Shown here piece by piece: positions 1 through 8,823 of a stretch of 33,696 nt of DNA (position 1 is its first letter; each line of letters starts with the position of its first letter). The notes beneath the pieces are model-generated. The model worked only from the letters and a program-made list of their open reading frames with translations. It ran no database searches and was not told the DNA's origin. This DNA comes from Alphaproteobacteria bacterium (lineage in GTDB: Bacteria > Pseudomonadota > Alphaproteobacteria > ATCC43930 > CGMCC-115725). Where the stretch lies: the NCBI GenBank assembly GCA_021324875.1, contig JAJPIH010000092.1, positions 1 through 33,696 of the forward strand. The letters run 5' to 3'. Made by a program: the position numbers and the translations under genes.

Positions 1-1
1 C

Positions 2-85
2 ACCGAGACCGAACCCGCAGGAGAGGATTACCAGGCGTGGATGCGCTCCGAGCTCGATGCGCTCGACCGGGCCCTGGCCCAATAG
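2..85 (+). CDS. znuA: C-terminal end of a metal (Zn/Mn) ABC transporter substrate-binding protein (truncated by window start)
   Basis: Frame 2 reads TETEPAGEDYQAWMRSELDALDRALAQ* up to TAG at 83-85, directly overlapping the start of the ABC ATPase; position and operon context fit a ZnuA-type C-terminus. Confidence 0.55.
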   Translation, partial: TETEPAGEDYQAWMRSELDALDRALAQ

Positions 86-882
86 CGGAACCGGCGATCG
101 AGCTGCAGCGAATGACGCTGGTGCGCGGCGGCCGCATTGTCTTGGCCGAGGTCAGTGCGACGATTGCCGCCGGTCAGTTTGTCGGCGTGTTCGGACCGAA
201 TGGGTCGGGCAAAACCACGTTGCTGCGCGCGATCCTGGGGTTGCTGGCGCCGGTCTCGGGCGCCATTCGCGTCTTTGGCCGTGCGCCGCAGGCGTTTCGC
301 CGCGGCATCGGCTATCTGCCGCAGCAACGCGCTGCGGTCGGCGACCTGCCAATCCGGGGTTGGGACTTTGTCGCGAGCGCCTGGCGCGGCGAGCGCTGGG
401 GCCTGCCGCTCGTCGGGTCGCGGGGCCGAGCCCAGGTGGCGCGCGCGATCCAGCAGGTCGGCGCCGAGGCCATCGCCGGGCGGCGCTTGACCCAGCTCTC
501 CGGCGGCGAATTGCAGCGGCTGCTGCTGGCGCAGGCCCTGCTCGGCGAGCCGCGCATCCTGCTGCTCGACGAACCGCTGGTCAGCCTCGACCCGCATTTC
601 CAGCAGACCGTCGTGGCGCTGGTGCGCCAGATCCAAAGGGCCGAAGGGATCACCGTCTTGTTCACCGCTCACGACCTTAATCCCTTGGTCGGGGCGATGG
701 ACCGCGTGCTTTATCTGGGCAATCGCCGGGCCGCGATCGGAACCGTCGACGAGGTCGTGACCGACGCGGTGTTGTCCGATCTCTACCAGATGCCGATCGA
801 GGTGCTGCGCTATGGAAAACGGCTGATTGTCGTCGCCGGTCACGGCCCGGTCGAAGCCGAAGCCCACCGCCACGATGTTTGA
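37..882 (+). CDS. znuC: Metal (zinc/manganese) ABC transporter ATP-binding protein (start uncertain; in-frame ATG at 112 possible)
   Basis: Walker A GPNGSGKTT, signature LSGGELQRLLLAQAL, Walker B RILLLDEPL; followed by overlapping ZnuB-type permease. Confidence 0.9.
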   Translation: MDALRARCARPGPGPIAEPAIELQRMTLVRGGRIVLAEVSATIAAGQFVGVFGPNGSGKTTLLRAILGLLAPVSGAIRVFGRAPQAFRRGIGYLPQQRAAVGDLPIRGWDFVASAWRGERWGLPLVGSRGRAQVARAIQQVGAEAIAGRRLTQLSGGELQRLLLAQALLGEPRILLLDEPLVSLDPHFQQTVVALVRQIQRAEGITVLFTAHDLNPLVGAMDRVLYLGNRRAAIGTVDEVVTDAVLSDLYQMPIEVLRYGKRLIVVAGHGPVEAEAHRHDV

Positions 883-1672
883 GTACGATTTCATGCGTAC
901 CGCCTTCGCCGCGGGCGCGGTGGTCGCGGTGGTTGCGGGCGCGGTCGGGTTCTTTCTCGTGCTGCGCAATCTGACATTTGCCGGTCATGCGCTTTCGCAT
1001 GTCGGCTTTGCCGGCGCCACCGGCGCGGTCCTGTTGGGCCTGGATCCGCTGTGGGGTCTTCTCGCCTTTACCCTGGCGGCAGCGGTGGCGATGGGATGCC
1101 TCGGCGACCGGCTGCGGAACCGCGATGTCGCGGTCGGGATCGTGCTGTCGCTGGCGCTGGGGCTCGGGGTGCTGTTTTTGTACCTTTATACGACCAGTGC
1201 CAGCGAAGCGACCGCAATCCTGTTCGGGAATTTGCTCGGCGTCGACATCGCAAAGCTGTGGAGCCTGGTGGCGCTGGGGGCGGCGACGCTAGCGACGCTG
1301 GCGGCAATCGCGCGGCCGTTGCTGTTTGTCAGCCTGGCGCCGGAAATGGCGGAGGCAAAGGGGGTCTCGCTGCGTCTCGTCGGCGTTCTGTTCCTGGCGA
1401 TTGTCGCCGTCGCGGTGGCCGAAGCGGCCCAGATCGTCGGCGTGTTGCTGGTTTTCGCGCTGATGGTCGCGCCGGCCGCGGCGGCCCAGCGACTGTCGGC
1501 ACGGCTTGGCTTGGGTGTGGCGCTCGCCGTCGCGCTCGCCCTCGCCGAAACCTGGAGCGGGACGGCGCTCGCCTACGCCACCGACCTGCCGCCCACTTTC
1601 TGGATCGTTCTGCTCAGCTGTCTGGCCTATCTTGCCAGCCTGGCCAAGCCGACCGGTCTTGCCCGGGCTTGA
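875..1672 (+). CDS. znuB: Metal ABC transporter permease (ZnuB/MntB family)
   Basis: MFEYDFMRTAFAAGAVVAVVAGAVGFFLVLRNLTFAGHALSHVGFAGATGAVLLG is typical of ABC-3 family permeases; ATG at 875 overlaps the znuC stop. Confidence 0.9.
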   Translation: MFEYDFMRTAFAAGAVVAVVAGAVGFFLVLRNLTFAGHALSHVGFAGATGAVLLGLDPLWGLLAFTLAAAVAMGCLGDRLRNRDVAVGIVLSLALGLGVLFLYLYTTSASEATAILFGNLLGVDIAKLWSLVALGAATLATLAAIARPLLFVSLAPEMAEAKGVSLRLVGVLFLAIVAVAVAEAAQIVGVLLVFALMVAPAAAAQRLSARLGLGVALAVALALAETWSGTALAYATDLPPTFWIVLLSCLAYLASLAKPTGLARA

Positions 1673-1836
1673 GGGGCGGAATGGGCTGATCGGTCGTTTT
1701 GACCGGTCGGCGCGGCATTGCCAGCATAATCCGCGCTGCGCAGCTGCCGGCTTTGCTTGATGAACGCGGGGGGGAGCCGCGCCGCCGCAACCTGGCTGTC
1801 ATGCCGGCCCGGCGCCGCAGCGGCGGCCGCAAATGC

Positions 1837-2238
1837 CTATTTCTGTTTGGCGTCCTCTTCCTTGAGCACCTCGGCGGCGATGCGGAAGCTTTCAAGCGCC
1901 GCCGGAACGCCGCAATAGACCGTTGTCTGCAGCAACACCTCCTGGATTTCCAAGCGCGTAACACCGTTGTTGAGCGCTCCGCGGACGTGAAGCCGGATCT
2001 CGTTGGGGCGATTGAGCGCGGTCAACATCGCCAGATTGATCAGGCTGCGCGTCTTGCGATCGAGCCCCGGCCGGTTCCAGATCTCACCCCAGCACCACTC
2101 GGTGACAAGCTTCTGAAAAGGCTGGGTAAACGCATCGGCGTTGCGGATCGAGCGGTCGACATACTCGCTGCCGAGCACAGCGCGGCGCATCGCCAGACCT
2201 TGTTCGAACAGATCGCTATGGCGGTCGTCCTCGGCCAT
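1837..2238 (-). CDS. Carboxymuconolactone decarboxylase family protein (PcaC-like)
   Basis: WCWGEIWNRPGLDRKTRSLINLAMLTALNRPNEIRLHVRGALNNGVTRLEIQEVLLQTTVYCGVPAALESF; strong SD (AGGAGG) upstream of ATG at 2238. Confidence 0.9.
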   Translation of the reverse strand: MAEDDRHSDLFEQGLAMRRAVLGSEYVDRSIRNADAFTQPFQKLVTEWCWGEIWNRPGLDRKTRSLINLAMLTALNRPNEIRLHVRGALNNGVTRLEIQEVLLQTTVYCGVPAALESFRIAAEVLKEEDAKQK

Positions 2239-2446
2239 TTTATCCTCCTCGTTCGCGGGTCGCACAACGCTGTCCCGACCAAGAAGCCATAACTATCCAA
2301 GCCGGGCGGCGCGATCAAAATCGGCAGTGGCGCGGGCGCCGGACCGACGCTGCGGCGATCACCGCGGGCGCCGCGCGCGCGGACGCTCACTTTACGCCCT
2401 GGTCCGCCTCTGACAGGATGGCGACCCCCTGACCAACGAGGCGACG

Positions 2447-2725
2447 ATGCGCAAATTCATCATTGAGCGAGAGCTGCCGGCGATCGGCAGCGCCGAGCGA
2501 CAGGCCCTCAAGGAAGCCGCCCAGAAATCGAATGCGGTGTTGCGGGAACTCGGCCCGGACATCCAATGGGTTGAAAGCTATGTCGCCGGCGACAAGACGT
2601 TTTGCGTCTATCTTGCCAAGGACGAGGCGATCATCCACGAACATTCGCGGCGGAGCGGCTTTCCGGCGAACAAGATCACCGAGGTGCGGCGCATGATCGA
2701 CCCGACAACGGCGAGCGAGGGTTGA
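2447..2725 (+). CDS. DUF4242-type small protein
   Basis: MRKFIIERELPAIGSAERQALKEAAQKSNAVLRELGPDIQWVESYVAGDKTFCVYLAKDEAIIHEHSRRSGFPANKITEVRRMIDP matches the DUF4242 pattern. Confidence 0.8.
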   Translation: MRKFIIERELPAIGSAERQALKEAAQKSNAVLRELGPDIQWVESYVAGDKTFCVYLAKDEAIIHEHSRRSGFPANKITEVRRMIDPTTASEG

Positions 2726-2824
2726 GGCGGGGCTCGCTCCACGACCCGGCGCCGAGCGGCCACGCCGCCGGTCGCCGGCTTATTGCCTGTTGGCGGCGCC
2801 CTGCGGTTCGACAAGAGCTGCAGA

Positions 2825-3220
2825 TCAGCCGCGGCTCGCGCCGATATGGGCGACCGCCTCGATTTCGACCTTGAGAGAGGGTGCGGCAAGGGCGGCCACC
2901 TGCACCAGGGTCGAGGCCGGAAAATTGCCGCTGAAGAACTCGCGCCGCGCCTGCCACACCTTTTCGCGCTGGGTGATGTCGGTGACGAAGATTGTCACCT
3001 TGGTGACGTCGGCCATGGTCCCGCCCGCCGCCTCGACGAGGTGACGGATCTTGGCGAAAATCGCCTTCGCCTGCTGGTATTCGTCACCGCCTTCCTCGCT
3101 GCTGCCGCGGGCGGTCATGCCGGCGATGTAGGCGATGCCGCCGGCGACAAGGCAGTTCGACCACGTGCCCGCCGGCGGCTCGGGCACTTCGGGGCTATTG
3201 ACGCGCAGGATACCGGGCAT
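2825..3220 (-). CDS. RidA/YjgF/UK114 family protein
   Basis: MPGILRVNSPEVPEPPAGTWSNCLVAGGIAYIAGMTA...VTIFVTDITQREKVWQARREFFSGNFPASTLVQVAALAAPSLKVEIEAVAHIG; SD GGAGGAG before ATG at 3220. Confidence 0.88.
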   Translation of the reverse strand: MPGILRVNSPEVPEPPAGTWSNCLVAGGIAYIAGMTARGSSEEGGDEYQQAKAIFAKIRHLVEAAGGTMADVTKVTIFVTDITQREKVWQARREFFSGNFPASTLVQVAALAAPSLKVEIEAVAHIGASRG

Positions 3221-3372
3221 TGCTCTCCTCCCTGAAGCCCGGCGGAATGTAGCAAAGGGCGCGCACCGCCGGAACCGTCGCCTCTCGCCCCCCGTGTCTG
3301 AGGCGGCGCCGGCTGACCTGGCGATCATTCCGATCGCCTGCCGTCGAGCCGGAAACCACGGGCAGCACCGGT

Positions 3373-3576
3373 TCAAACGCGTGGGGCGCGCGGGCAGCCG
3401 ACGACATCGGCCGCCCCGGCAATGCCAAAGATTTCGATCAAGCGGGCAACCTGGTCGAGCAGGTCCCGCCGGGTGTAATCTTCGCCGGTTTCGGCAAAAA
3501 TCATGCCGGCGACAAAGCCGGGCGCGATCTCCTCCAGCCAACCCGCATAGCGCAAGATGCAACGCGTCGTGGCCAT
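3373..3576 (-). CDS. Small hypothetical protein (67 aa)
   Basis: Open frame with high third-position GC and ATG start (MATTRCILRYAGWLEEIAPGFVAGMIFAETGEDYTRRDLLDQVARLIEIFGIAGAADVVGCPRAPRV); no recognised family. Confidence 0.35.
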   Translation of the reverse strand: MATTRCILRYAGWLEEIAPGFVAGMIFAETGEDYTRRDLLDQVARLIEIFGIAGAADVVGCPRAPRV

Positions 3577-3902
3577 CGGCGAGCCCCCGTCAATCTTGCG
3601 TCAGCGAGCCGTCTAAAGATGATGCCAAATCGCTAACAAAAAGATAATTGTCGGTAATCGACCGGCCGCCGCCCCTGAGCTGTGATTGCCCGATGGCCCC
3701 CGCTCACACGGCAGGACGCGACGCGCGGTTCACGAGGCAACCCGGATCGCGGACGAGCGGGACCGCACCCGGCGCCCGCGGCGGCATCGCCATGGCCGTG
3801 TGCCGCCTGTGGCGCGAGCGGCCTGCTCCGATCGGCGGTTGACAAAGAGTCGTGCGAGGGGCTGCAATGCCGGCCGGATCTCGGCCGCCTCGTGGAGGGA
3901 CA

Positions 3903-4802
3903 ATGCTGACGCCAGCCGATCTTGCCGCCTATCGACGCGACGGGTTCATGGTGCTGCCCGACATCCTCTCCGCGCGCGAGATCGAGGCTTTGCGGCGCGT
4001 GACTGACGATTTCGTCGCCGCGGCAAGCCGCATCACGGCCAATGACGACATCTATGATCTCGAAGATTCGCACGCGCCGGGGGAGCCGCGGGTGCGCCGC
4101 ATCAAGACGCCTCACCTGCATCACCCGGTCTATGCCGAGGCCGCCCGTCACCCGGCAATCGTCGCGGTGCTCAGGGATCTGTGGGGTTCGGTCCGGTTTG
4201 ACACCGGCAAGCTCAATATGAAATCGGCCGGCTATGGGGCGCCCGTCGAATGGCACCAGGACTGGGCCTTCTACCCGCACACCAACGACGATCTGGCCGC
4301 GGTCGGCATCATGCTCGACGGCTGCGACGCGGACAACGGACCGATGATGGTGCTTCCCGGCAGCCATTTGGGGCCGATCTACGACCATCACGGCCCGGAC
4401 GGACGCTTCTGCGGCGCGATCGACGTCGAAGCCAGCGGGCTTGACCTGTCGGCGGCGGTGCCTTGCCTCGGTCGGGCCGGGTCGATCACGGTGCACCATG
4501 TGCGCGCCGTGCACGGCTCGGCAACCAACTTTTCCGGCCGGCCGCGGCGCCTGCTGCTGTTCCAGTACCGCGCCGCCGATGCCTGGCCGCTGCTCGGCTT
4601 CAAGGACGGCATCGAGAAATTCGACGAATTGCTGCTCGCCGGCGAGCCGAGCTTGACACCGCGCCTGGCCGCGGTGCCGGTGCGCCTGCCATTGCCTCCC
4701 GCCGCGCATCAGGGGTCGATCTATGAAAACCAGCGCGCCACCGGCCGCCGGTTTTTTGCGACCGCGGCGGCGCCGGACCGGGTGGCGGTAGCCGCCGAAT
4801 AA
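3903..4802 (+). CDS. Phytanoyl-CoA dioxygenase (PhyH) family protein
   Basis: MLTPADLAAYRRDGFMVLPDILSAREIEAL; Fe ligands VEWHQDWAFYPH (HxD) and distal H in VRAVHGS; SD GGAGGGA before ATG 3903. Confidence 0.9.
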   Translation: MLTPADLAAYRRDGFMVLPDILSAREIEALRRVTDDFVAAASRITANDDIYDLEDSHAPGEPRVRRIKTPHLHHPVYAEAARHPAIVAVLRDLWGSVRFDTGKLNMKSAGYGAPVEWHQDWAFYPHTNDDLAAVGIMLDGCDADNGPMMVLPGSHLGPIYDHHGPDGRFCGAIDVEASGLDLSAAVPCLGRAGSITVHHVRAVHGSATNFSGRPRRLLLFQYRAADAWPLLGFKDGIEKFDELLLAGEPSLTPRLAAVPVRLPLPPAAHQGSIYENQRATGRRFFATAAAPDRVAVAAE

Positions 4803-4829
4803 CAGGGACGCGCAGCGGCTGGGGGCTGG

Positions 4830-5411
4830 TCAGAAGAGCGGCAATTGCTCGGCCGCCGCCGGGTAGAGGATGGTACCGTCGGGTTGCGGCGCCGCCCCCG
4901 GGGTCAGGCTCGCCGCCTCGATCTGTCCGCGGCCGAGGATGTGACGGACGGACAATCCGGACACAATCAGATAGTCGCTGACGATGCGGCGATGGCAGCG
5001 CCACCACACCGCCTCGGCGCACATGATCGCGCTGCGGCGGTCAGCGGCGAGGTCGATGAGCTCCCGCAGACCGGCGCGAAAATCGGTGCTTGAGGCGGCA
5101 TAATCGGCATAGTTGCGAAACGCCTCGCTGCGCCACAATAGGTTTGATGAGCGCACCCCCTTTTGGCGACCGCGCAGACCGCCGAGCGCCGGCAGATGTC
5201 GGTAGGCGATCCCGGCCGCAGCCAGCGCCGGAGGCAGCACCTCGCGGTTGAATTGCGGGTTGGTGCGCGAGCGCGGCACCGAGCGGATGTCAACCAGCAA
5301 CGTCACCTCCGCCTGCCGCAACAGTTCGACCAATTCCGCGACCGGGCGCGTCGAGTGTCCGATTGTCCAGATCGTCAGCGGCTCGTCACGCGGCAGGTCG
5401 TTCATCGCCAT
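4830..5411 (-). CDS. DUF488 domain-containing protein
   Basis: TIWTIGHSTRPVAELVELLRQAEVTLLVDIRSVPRSRTNPQFN...YRHLPALGGLRG is diagnostic of DUF488. Confidence 0.92.
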   Translation of the reverse strand: MAMNDLPRDEPLTIWTIGHSTRPVAELVELLRQAEVTLLVDIRSVPRSRTNPQFNREVLPPALAAAGIAYRHLPALGGLRGRQKGVRSSNLLWRSEAFRNYADYAASSTDFRAGLRELIDLAADRRSAIMCAEAVWWRCHRRIVSDYLIVSGLSVRHILGRGQIEAASLTPGAAPQPDGTILYPAAAEQLPLF

Positions 5412-5505
5412 TTACATCGCAACCGGTGCTTATATCAGCCATTTACCAAAATCGTTGCAATCCTGTCCGGTCTTCGTCTAGATGCCGCGCGAGGGAGGAT
5501 CGGTT

Positions 5506-5736
5506 ATGGACCAACGTTCGATTGAAAAACATCTGCGCCGTTGGCACCGTCGCGACAAAAGCGCTGGCGAGAATTTGTCGCGGGACGGTGCGGTGGAGGT
5601 GTCGTCGGGCGATCGCCGACATAGCGCCACCACCGGCAGCGGGCTTTCGGTCGAGGCCCAGATCCGAAAGGAATGGGATCCGATGCGCGGGGGCGGATTG
5701 CCGACGTTTCTGGCGATTATCGACGATGACGAATAG
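5506..5736 (+). CDS. Small hypothetical protein (76 aa)
   Basis: ORF preceded by GGGAGG SD; MDQRSIEKHLRRWHRRDKSAGENLSRDGAVEVSSGDRRHSATTGSGLSVEAQIRKEWDPMRGGGLPTFLAIIDDDE; no recognised family. Confidence 0.6.
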   Translation: MDQRSIEKHLRRWHRRDKSAGENLSRDGAVEVSSGDRRHSATTGSGLSVEAQIRKEWDPMRGGGLPTFLAIIDDDE

Positions 5737-5997
5737 TCGGTGACGCCATCCCCTTCGGAAGGCGCCGTCGCGGCAACGCCCGCGCCTGGCGAAGGGCCGC
5801 AACCACGGCGATTTGACGGGGTGACGTTGACGACCGAAAAACCGCCGCAATAATTTCGGTTAGGGGGACAGAGTGGAACTCCCGCGCTTCGGCATGGGCT
5901 TGCCAGAGAATTGCCTTGGCGCCGCCGCGCAGAGAGACCCGGTTGCCGTTTTTGACAACCGGCGATCGTCGCCGAGATCGCTGCCGCGGACGCCGCA

Positions 5998-6990
5998 GTG
6001 AAAGCGATCCTGCTGCGGCAGCCCGGGGCTCCGACCGCGCTCGAATATGTCGAGGTGCCGACCCCGGTTCCTGGGGAAGGTCAGATCCTGGTCAAGGCCG
6101 ACACGATCGGGGTCAGCATGCCCGAGGTGTTGGTGCGTCGCGGCACCTATAATTGGATGCCGCCGCTGCCCGCCATTCCCGGGATCGAGATGAGCGGCAT
6201 CGTCGTTGCCCACGGCCCCAATGTCACGAGCCCGGCCGTCGGCCAAGGGGTATTTGTCAGCGCCCGCGAATTGCCGGTGCGGGCGGGCTGTTACGCCGAA
6301 TATATCGCAGTACCCGCGCGCGCTGCCTATCCCCTGCCCGCGGGGGTCTCGCTCGAAGCCGCGGCATGCCTTTCGAATTATCAGGTCGCCTATCACCTCT
6401 TGCATAGCGCGGCACGCGGGATCAACGCCGGGAGTGTGCTGGTCTACGCCGCCGCCGGCGGCGTCGGCAGCGCGGCGGTGCAGCTCGCCCTGCTGTCGGG
6501 CAAGAGCGTGATCGCCGTGGTCGGCTCGGACGCGAAGGCCCGGGCGGTCCTCGAACTCGGCGCCGGCCAAGCGATCAACTATCGTTCCGAGGACGTGGTC
6601 GGGCGGGTCATGCACTGCACCGGCGGGCGCGGTGTCGACCTGATCCTCGACCCGATCGGCGGCAAGGGATTTGGTCGCAATTTCACGATGCTGGCGCCAT
6701 TCGGCATGGTGATTTCATATGGTCGTCTCGACGGTCCCCCGGAACCCGACCTGGTTGCGGCGATGCGGGCCAATTCGACCGCCAGCCCGGCGCTGCGCTT
6801 TTTCACGATCCACAGTTTTGACGACCGTCCCGACATCCGCAGCGCGGTGACGAAAAAGCTGCTGACGCATTTGATGGCCGGCGAAATCCGGCCGTTGGTT
6901 CATGCCCGTTTGCCGCTGGCCAAGGCCGCGCAGGCCCATGAAATGCTGGAAAGCGGCGCGGTAACCGGTAAGCTTTTGTTGAAGCCATAG
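5998..6990 (+). CDS. Zinc-type alcohol dehydrogenase-like / NADPH:quinone oxidoreductase (MDR superfamily), GTG start
   Basis: MKAILLRQPGAPTALEYVEVPTPVPGEGQILVKADTIGV...VYAAAGGVGSAAVQLALLSGKSVIAVVGSDAKARAVLELGAGQAINY; Rossmann motif AAGGVGSAAVQLA. Confidence 0.92.
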   Translation: MKAILLRQPGAPTALEYVEVPTPVPGEGQILVKADTIGVSMPEVLVRRGTYNWMPPLPAIPGIEMSGIVVAHGPNVTSPAVGQGVFVSARELPVRAGCYAEYIAVPARAAYPLPAGVSLEAAACLSNYQVAYHLLHSAARGINAGSVLVYAAAGGVGSAAVQLALLSGKSVIAVVGSDAKARAVLELGAGQAINYRSEDVVGRVMHCTGGRGVDLILDPIGGKGFGRNFTMLAPFGMVISYGRLDGPPEPDLVAAMRANSTASPALRFFTIHSFDDRPDIRSAVTKKLLTHLMAGEIRPLVHARLPLAKAAQAHEMLESGAVTGKLLLKP

Positions 6991-7146
6991 CGCCTTCGCG
7001 GTCGTGGCCCGTCCTGCGGTTGCGGCGGTGCGCCTTTGGGCTCGCTGAATGAACTACCTTCACCCGATTCCCGGTGTATTTTATCGTCGCGCCGATAGCG
7101 GCGGATGCGCCGCTTTGGCAATCGCAAGGAACGGGGGGAAGCAAAC

Positions 7147-7542
7147 ATGAGACTACTCTATACGGGTCTCGATGCCGCCAGACCGTACGTCCTCAGCATT
7201 GTTCGTATCATCACGGCGCTGTTGTTTCTCGAACACGGGCTGCAGAAATACTTTCATTTTCCATCGGCGGGTCCGGCGATGCGCCCCCTGCTTTATGTTC
7301 AAGGGCTGATCGAGATCATCGGCGGCGTGCTGTTGTGTCTGGGCATCTATACCCGCATCGTGGCATTCTTCCTTGCCGGCGATATGGCGGTGGCCTACTT
7401 TATCGCGCATGCGCCGCGTTCGTTTTATCCGGCCGTGAATGGCGGCGACGCGGCCGTGCTCTATTGCTTTATCTTTTTCTACTTCGTCTTTGCCGGCGGC
7501 GGACCTTTGAGCCTCGACCGCGTTCTGGTCAAGCGGGGATAG
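7147..7542 (+). CDS. DoxX family membrane protein
   Basis: VRIITALLFLEHGLQKYFHFPS...LYVQGLIEIIGGVLLCLGIYTRIVAFFLAGDMAVAYFIAHAPRSFYPAVNGGDAAVLYCFIFFYFVFAGGGPLSLDR; typical DoxX. Confidence 0.92.
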   Translation: MRLLYTGLDAARPYVLSIVRIITALLFLEHGLQKYFHFPSAGPAMRPLLYVQGLIEIIGGVLLCLGIYTRIVAFFLAGDMAVAYFIAHAPRSFYPAVNGGDAAVLYCFIFFYFVFAGGGPLSLDRVLVKRG

Positions 7543-7713
7543 ATCGGACCGGCGCGCAACCGGGAGAACCGCGTCGGCGCCGCCGCGCCCGTTCGGTTCG
7601 GCCATGTCACCGGTGAACCGCCGTCTTGGGAGTTACCGCATTCCGGCCCGTTTGTTCTCTAATGTCGTCAGACAGGATCCCGTCGGCGCCCTCTTCCCCG
7701 ACGATCGATTGAA

Positions 7714-8661
7714 ATGGAGAAGCTCTTGCCTCGCCGCCTGCATGCCGCTGTCGCCCAACTTGGCCCCATTCATCGCAGCGACGAGCGCGCCGCGGTTGTG
7801 CGACGGCTCATGGCCTTGCTGCGCGAAGCCCACACCCGCGGCGCTCGCTTTGTGGTGTTCCCGGAATTGGCGTTGACGACCTTCTTTCCGCGCTGGTGGA
7901 TTACCGACCAGGCCGAGATTGACCGCTTCTTCGAGCGCGAAATGCCGAATGCCGCAACCCGGCCGCTATTCGACCTGGCCGCGGAGCTCGGGGTCGGATT
8001 CTACCTCGGTTATGCCGAGTTGGCCGCGGAGCGCGGCGCAGTCACGCGCTACAACACCGCCATCCTGGTGGATGGCAACGGACGGATCATCGGGCGCTAT
8101 CGCAAGATCCATCTGCCGGGCCATTCCGACCATCTGCCCGAGGCTCCGTTTCAGCATCTCGAAAAGCGCTATTTCGACGTCGGCAATGACGGCTTCCGGG
8201 TCTGGCGGTTTTGTGACGCGATCGTCGGCATGTGCATTTGCAACGATCGCCGCTGGCCCGAGACCTGGCGCGTTCTCGGCTTGCAGGGCGCTGAAATCGT
8301 CGCGCTCGGCTACAACACCCCGCTCGAAAACATCCATCACCGCGAGCCCGAACATTTGCGGATGTTTCACCATCTGCTGTCGCTGCAGGCCGGCGCCTAT
8401 CAGAATGCGACCTGGGTATTGGCGGCGGCCAAATGCGGCAGCGAGGACGGGTTTGCGATGATCGGCGGGTCGGCGATCGTGGCCCCGACCGGCGAAATCG
8501 CGGCCCGAACATTGAGCGAGGATGACGAGGTCATCACCGTCGAGCTCGACCTCGAGCTCGGCGCCTATCTACGCCGAACCGTCTTCGATTTTGCCCGGCA
8601 CCGCCGCATCGAGCATTATCGTCTGATCACCGAGCGCACCGGCGCCAAGGCCGAAGTCTAG
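7714..8661 (+). CDS. Nitrilase-superfamily amidohydrolase, N-carbamoyl-D-amino acid hydrolase-like
   Basis: Catalytic triad context: FPELALTTFFPRWW (E), RKIHLPGH (K), VGMCICNDRRWPE (C); the CNDRRWPE motif is typical of D-carbamoylases. Confidence 0.88.
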   Translation: MEKLLPRRLHAAVAQLGPIHRSDERAAVVRRLMALLREAHTRGARFVVFPELALTTFFPRWWITDQAEIDRFFEREMPNAATRPLFDLAAELGVGFYLGYAELAAERGAVTRYNTAILVDGNGRIIGRYRKIHLPGHSDHLPEAPFQHLEKRYFDVGNDGFRVWRFCDAIVGMCICNDRRWPETWRVLGLQGAEIVALGYNTPLENIHHREPEHLRMFHHLLSLQAGAYQNATWVLAAAKCGSEDGFAMIGGSAIVAPTGEIAARTLSEDDEVITVELDLELGAYLRRTVFDFARHRRIEHYRLITERTGAKAEV

Positions 8662-8823
8662 TCGCGACCCGCGCCGAACTCTGGCCGCGCCGGGCACAGG
8701 CGGCGTTGATCGGGGGCCGAGCGCGGTATCATCGGCCGCACCTCTCCGAGCGTTCACGATGGCCGGCATTGACCGCCGCGAGATCCGATGCGGCAATCGC
8801 GCACGCTCGATCGCGGGCCGCTC

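Noticed and set aside
28-969. 313-aa minus-strand ORF opposite znuC/znuB
   Set aside because: Shadow ORF; the plus strand contains clear Walker A/B and signature motifs.
1688-1708. Hairpin GATCGGTC-GTTTT-GACCGGTC after znuB considered as terminator
   Set aside because: Stem contains a G-T pair, is short, and lacks a downstream T tract; too weak to call.
3633-4709. 358-aa minus-strand ORF opposite the PhyH gene
   Set aside because: Shadow ORF; the PhyH protein has intact iron-binding motifs on the plus strand.
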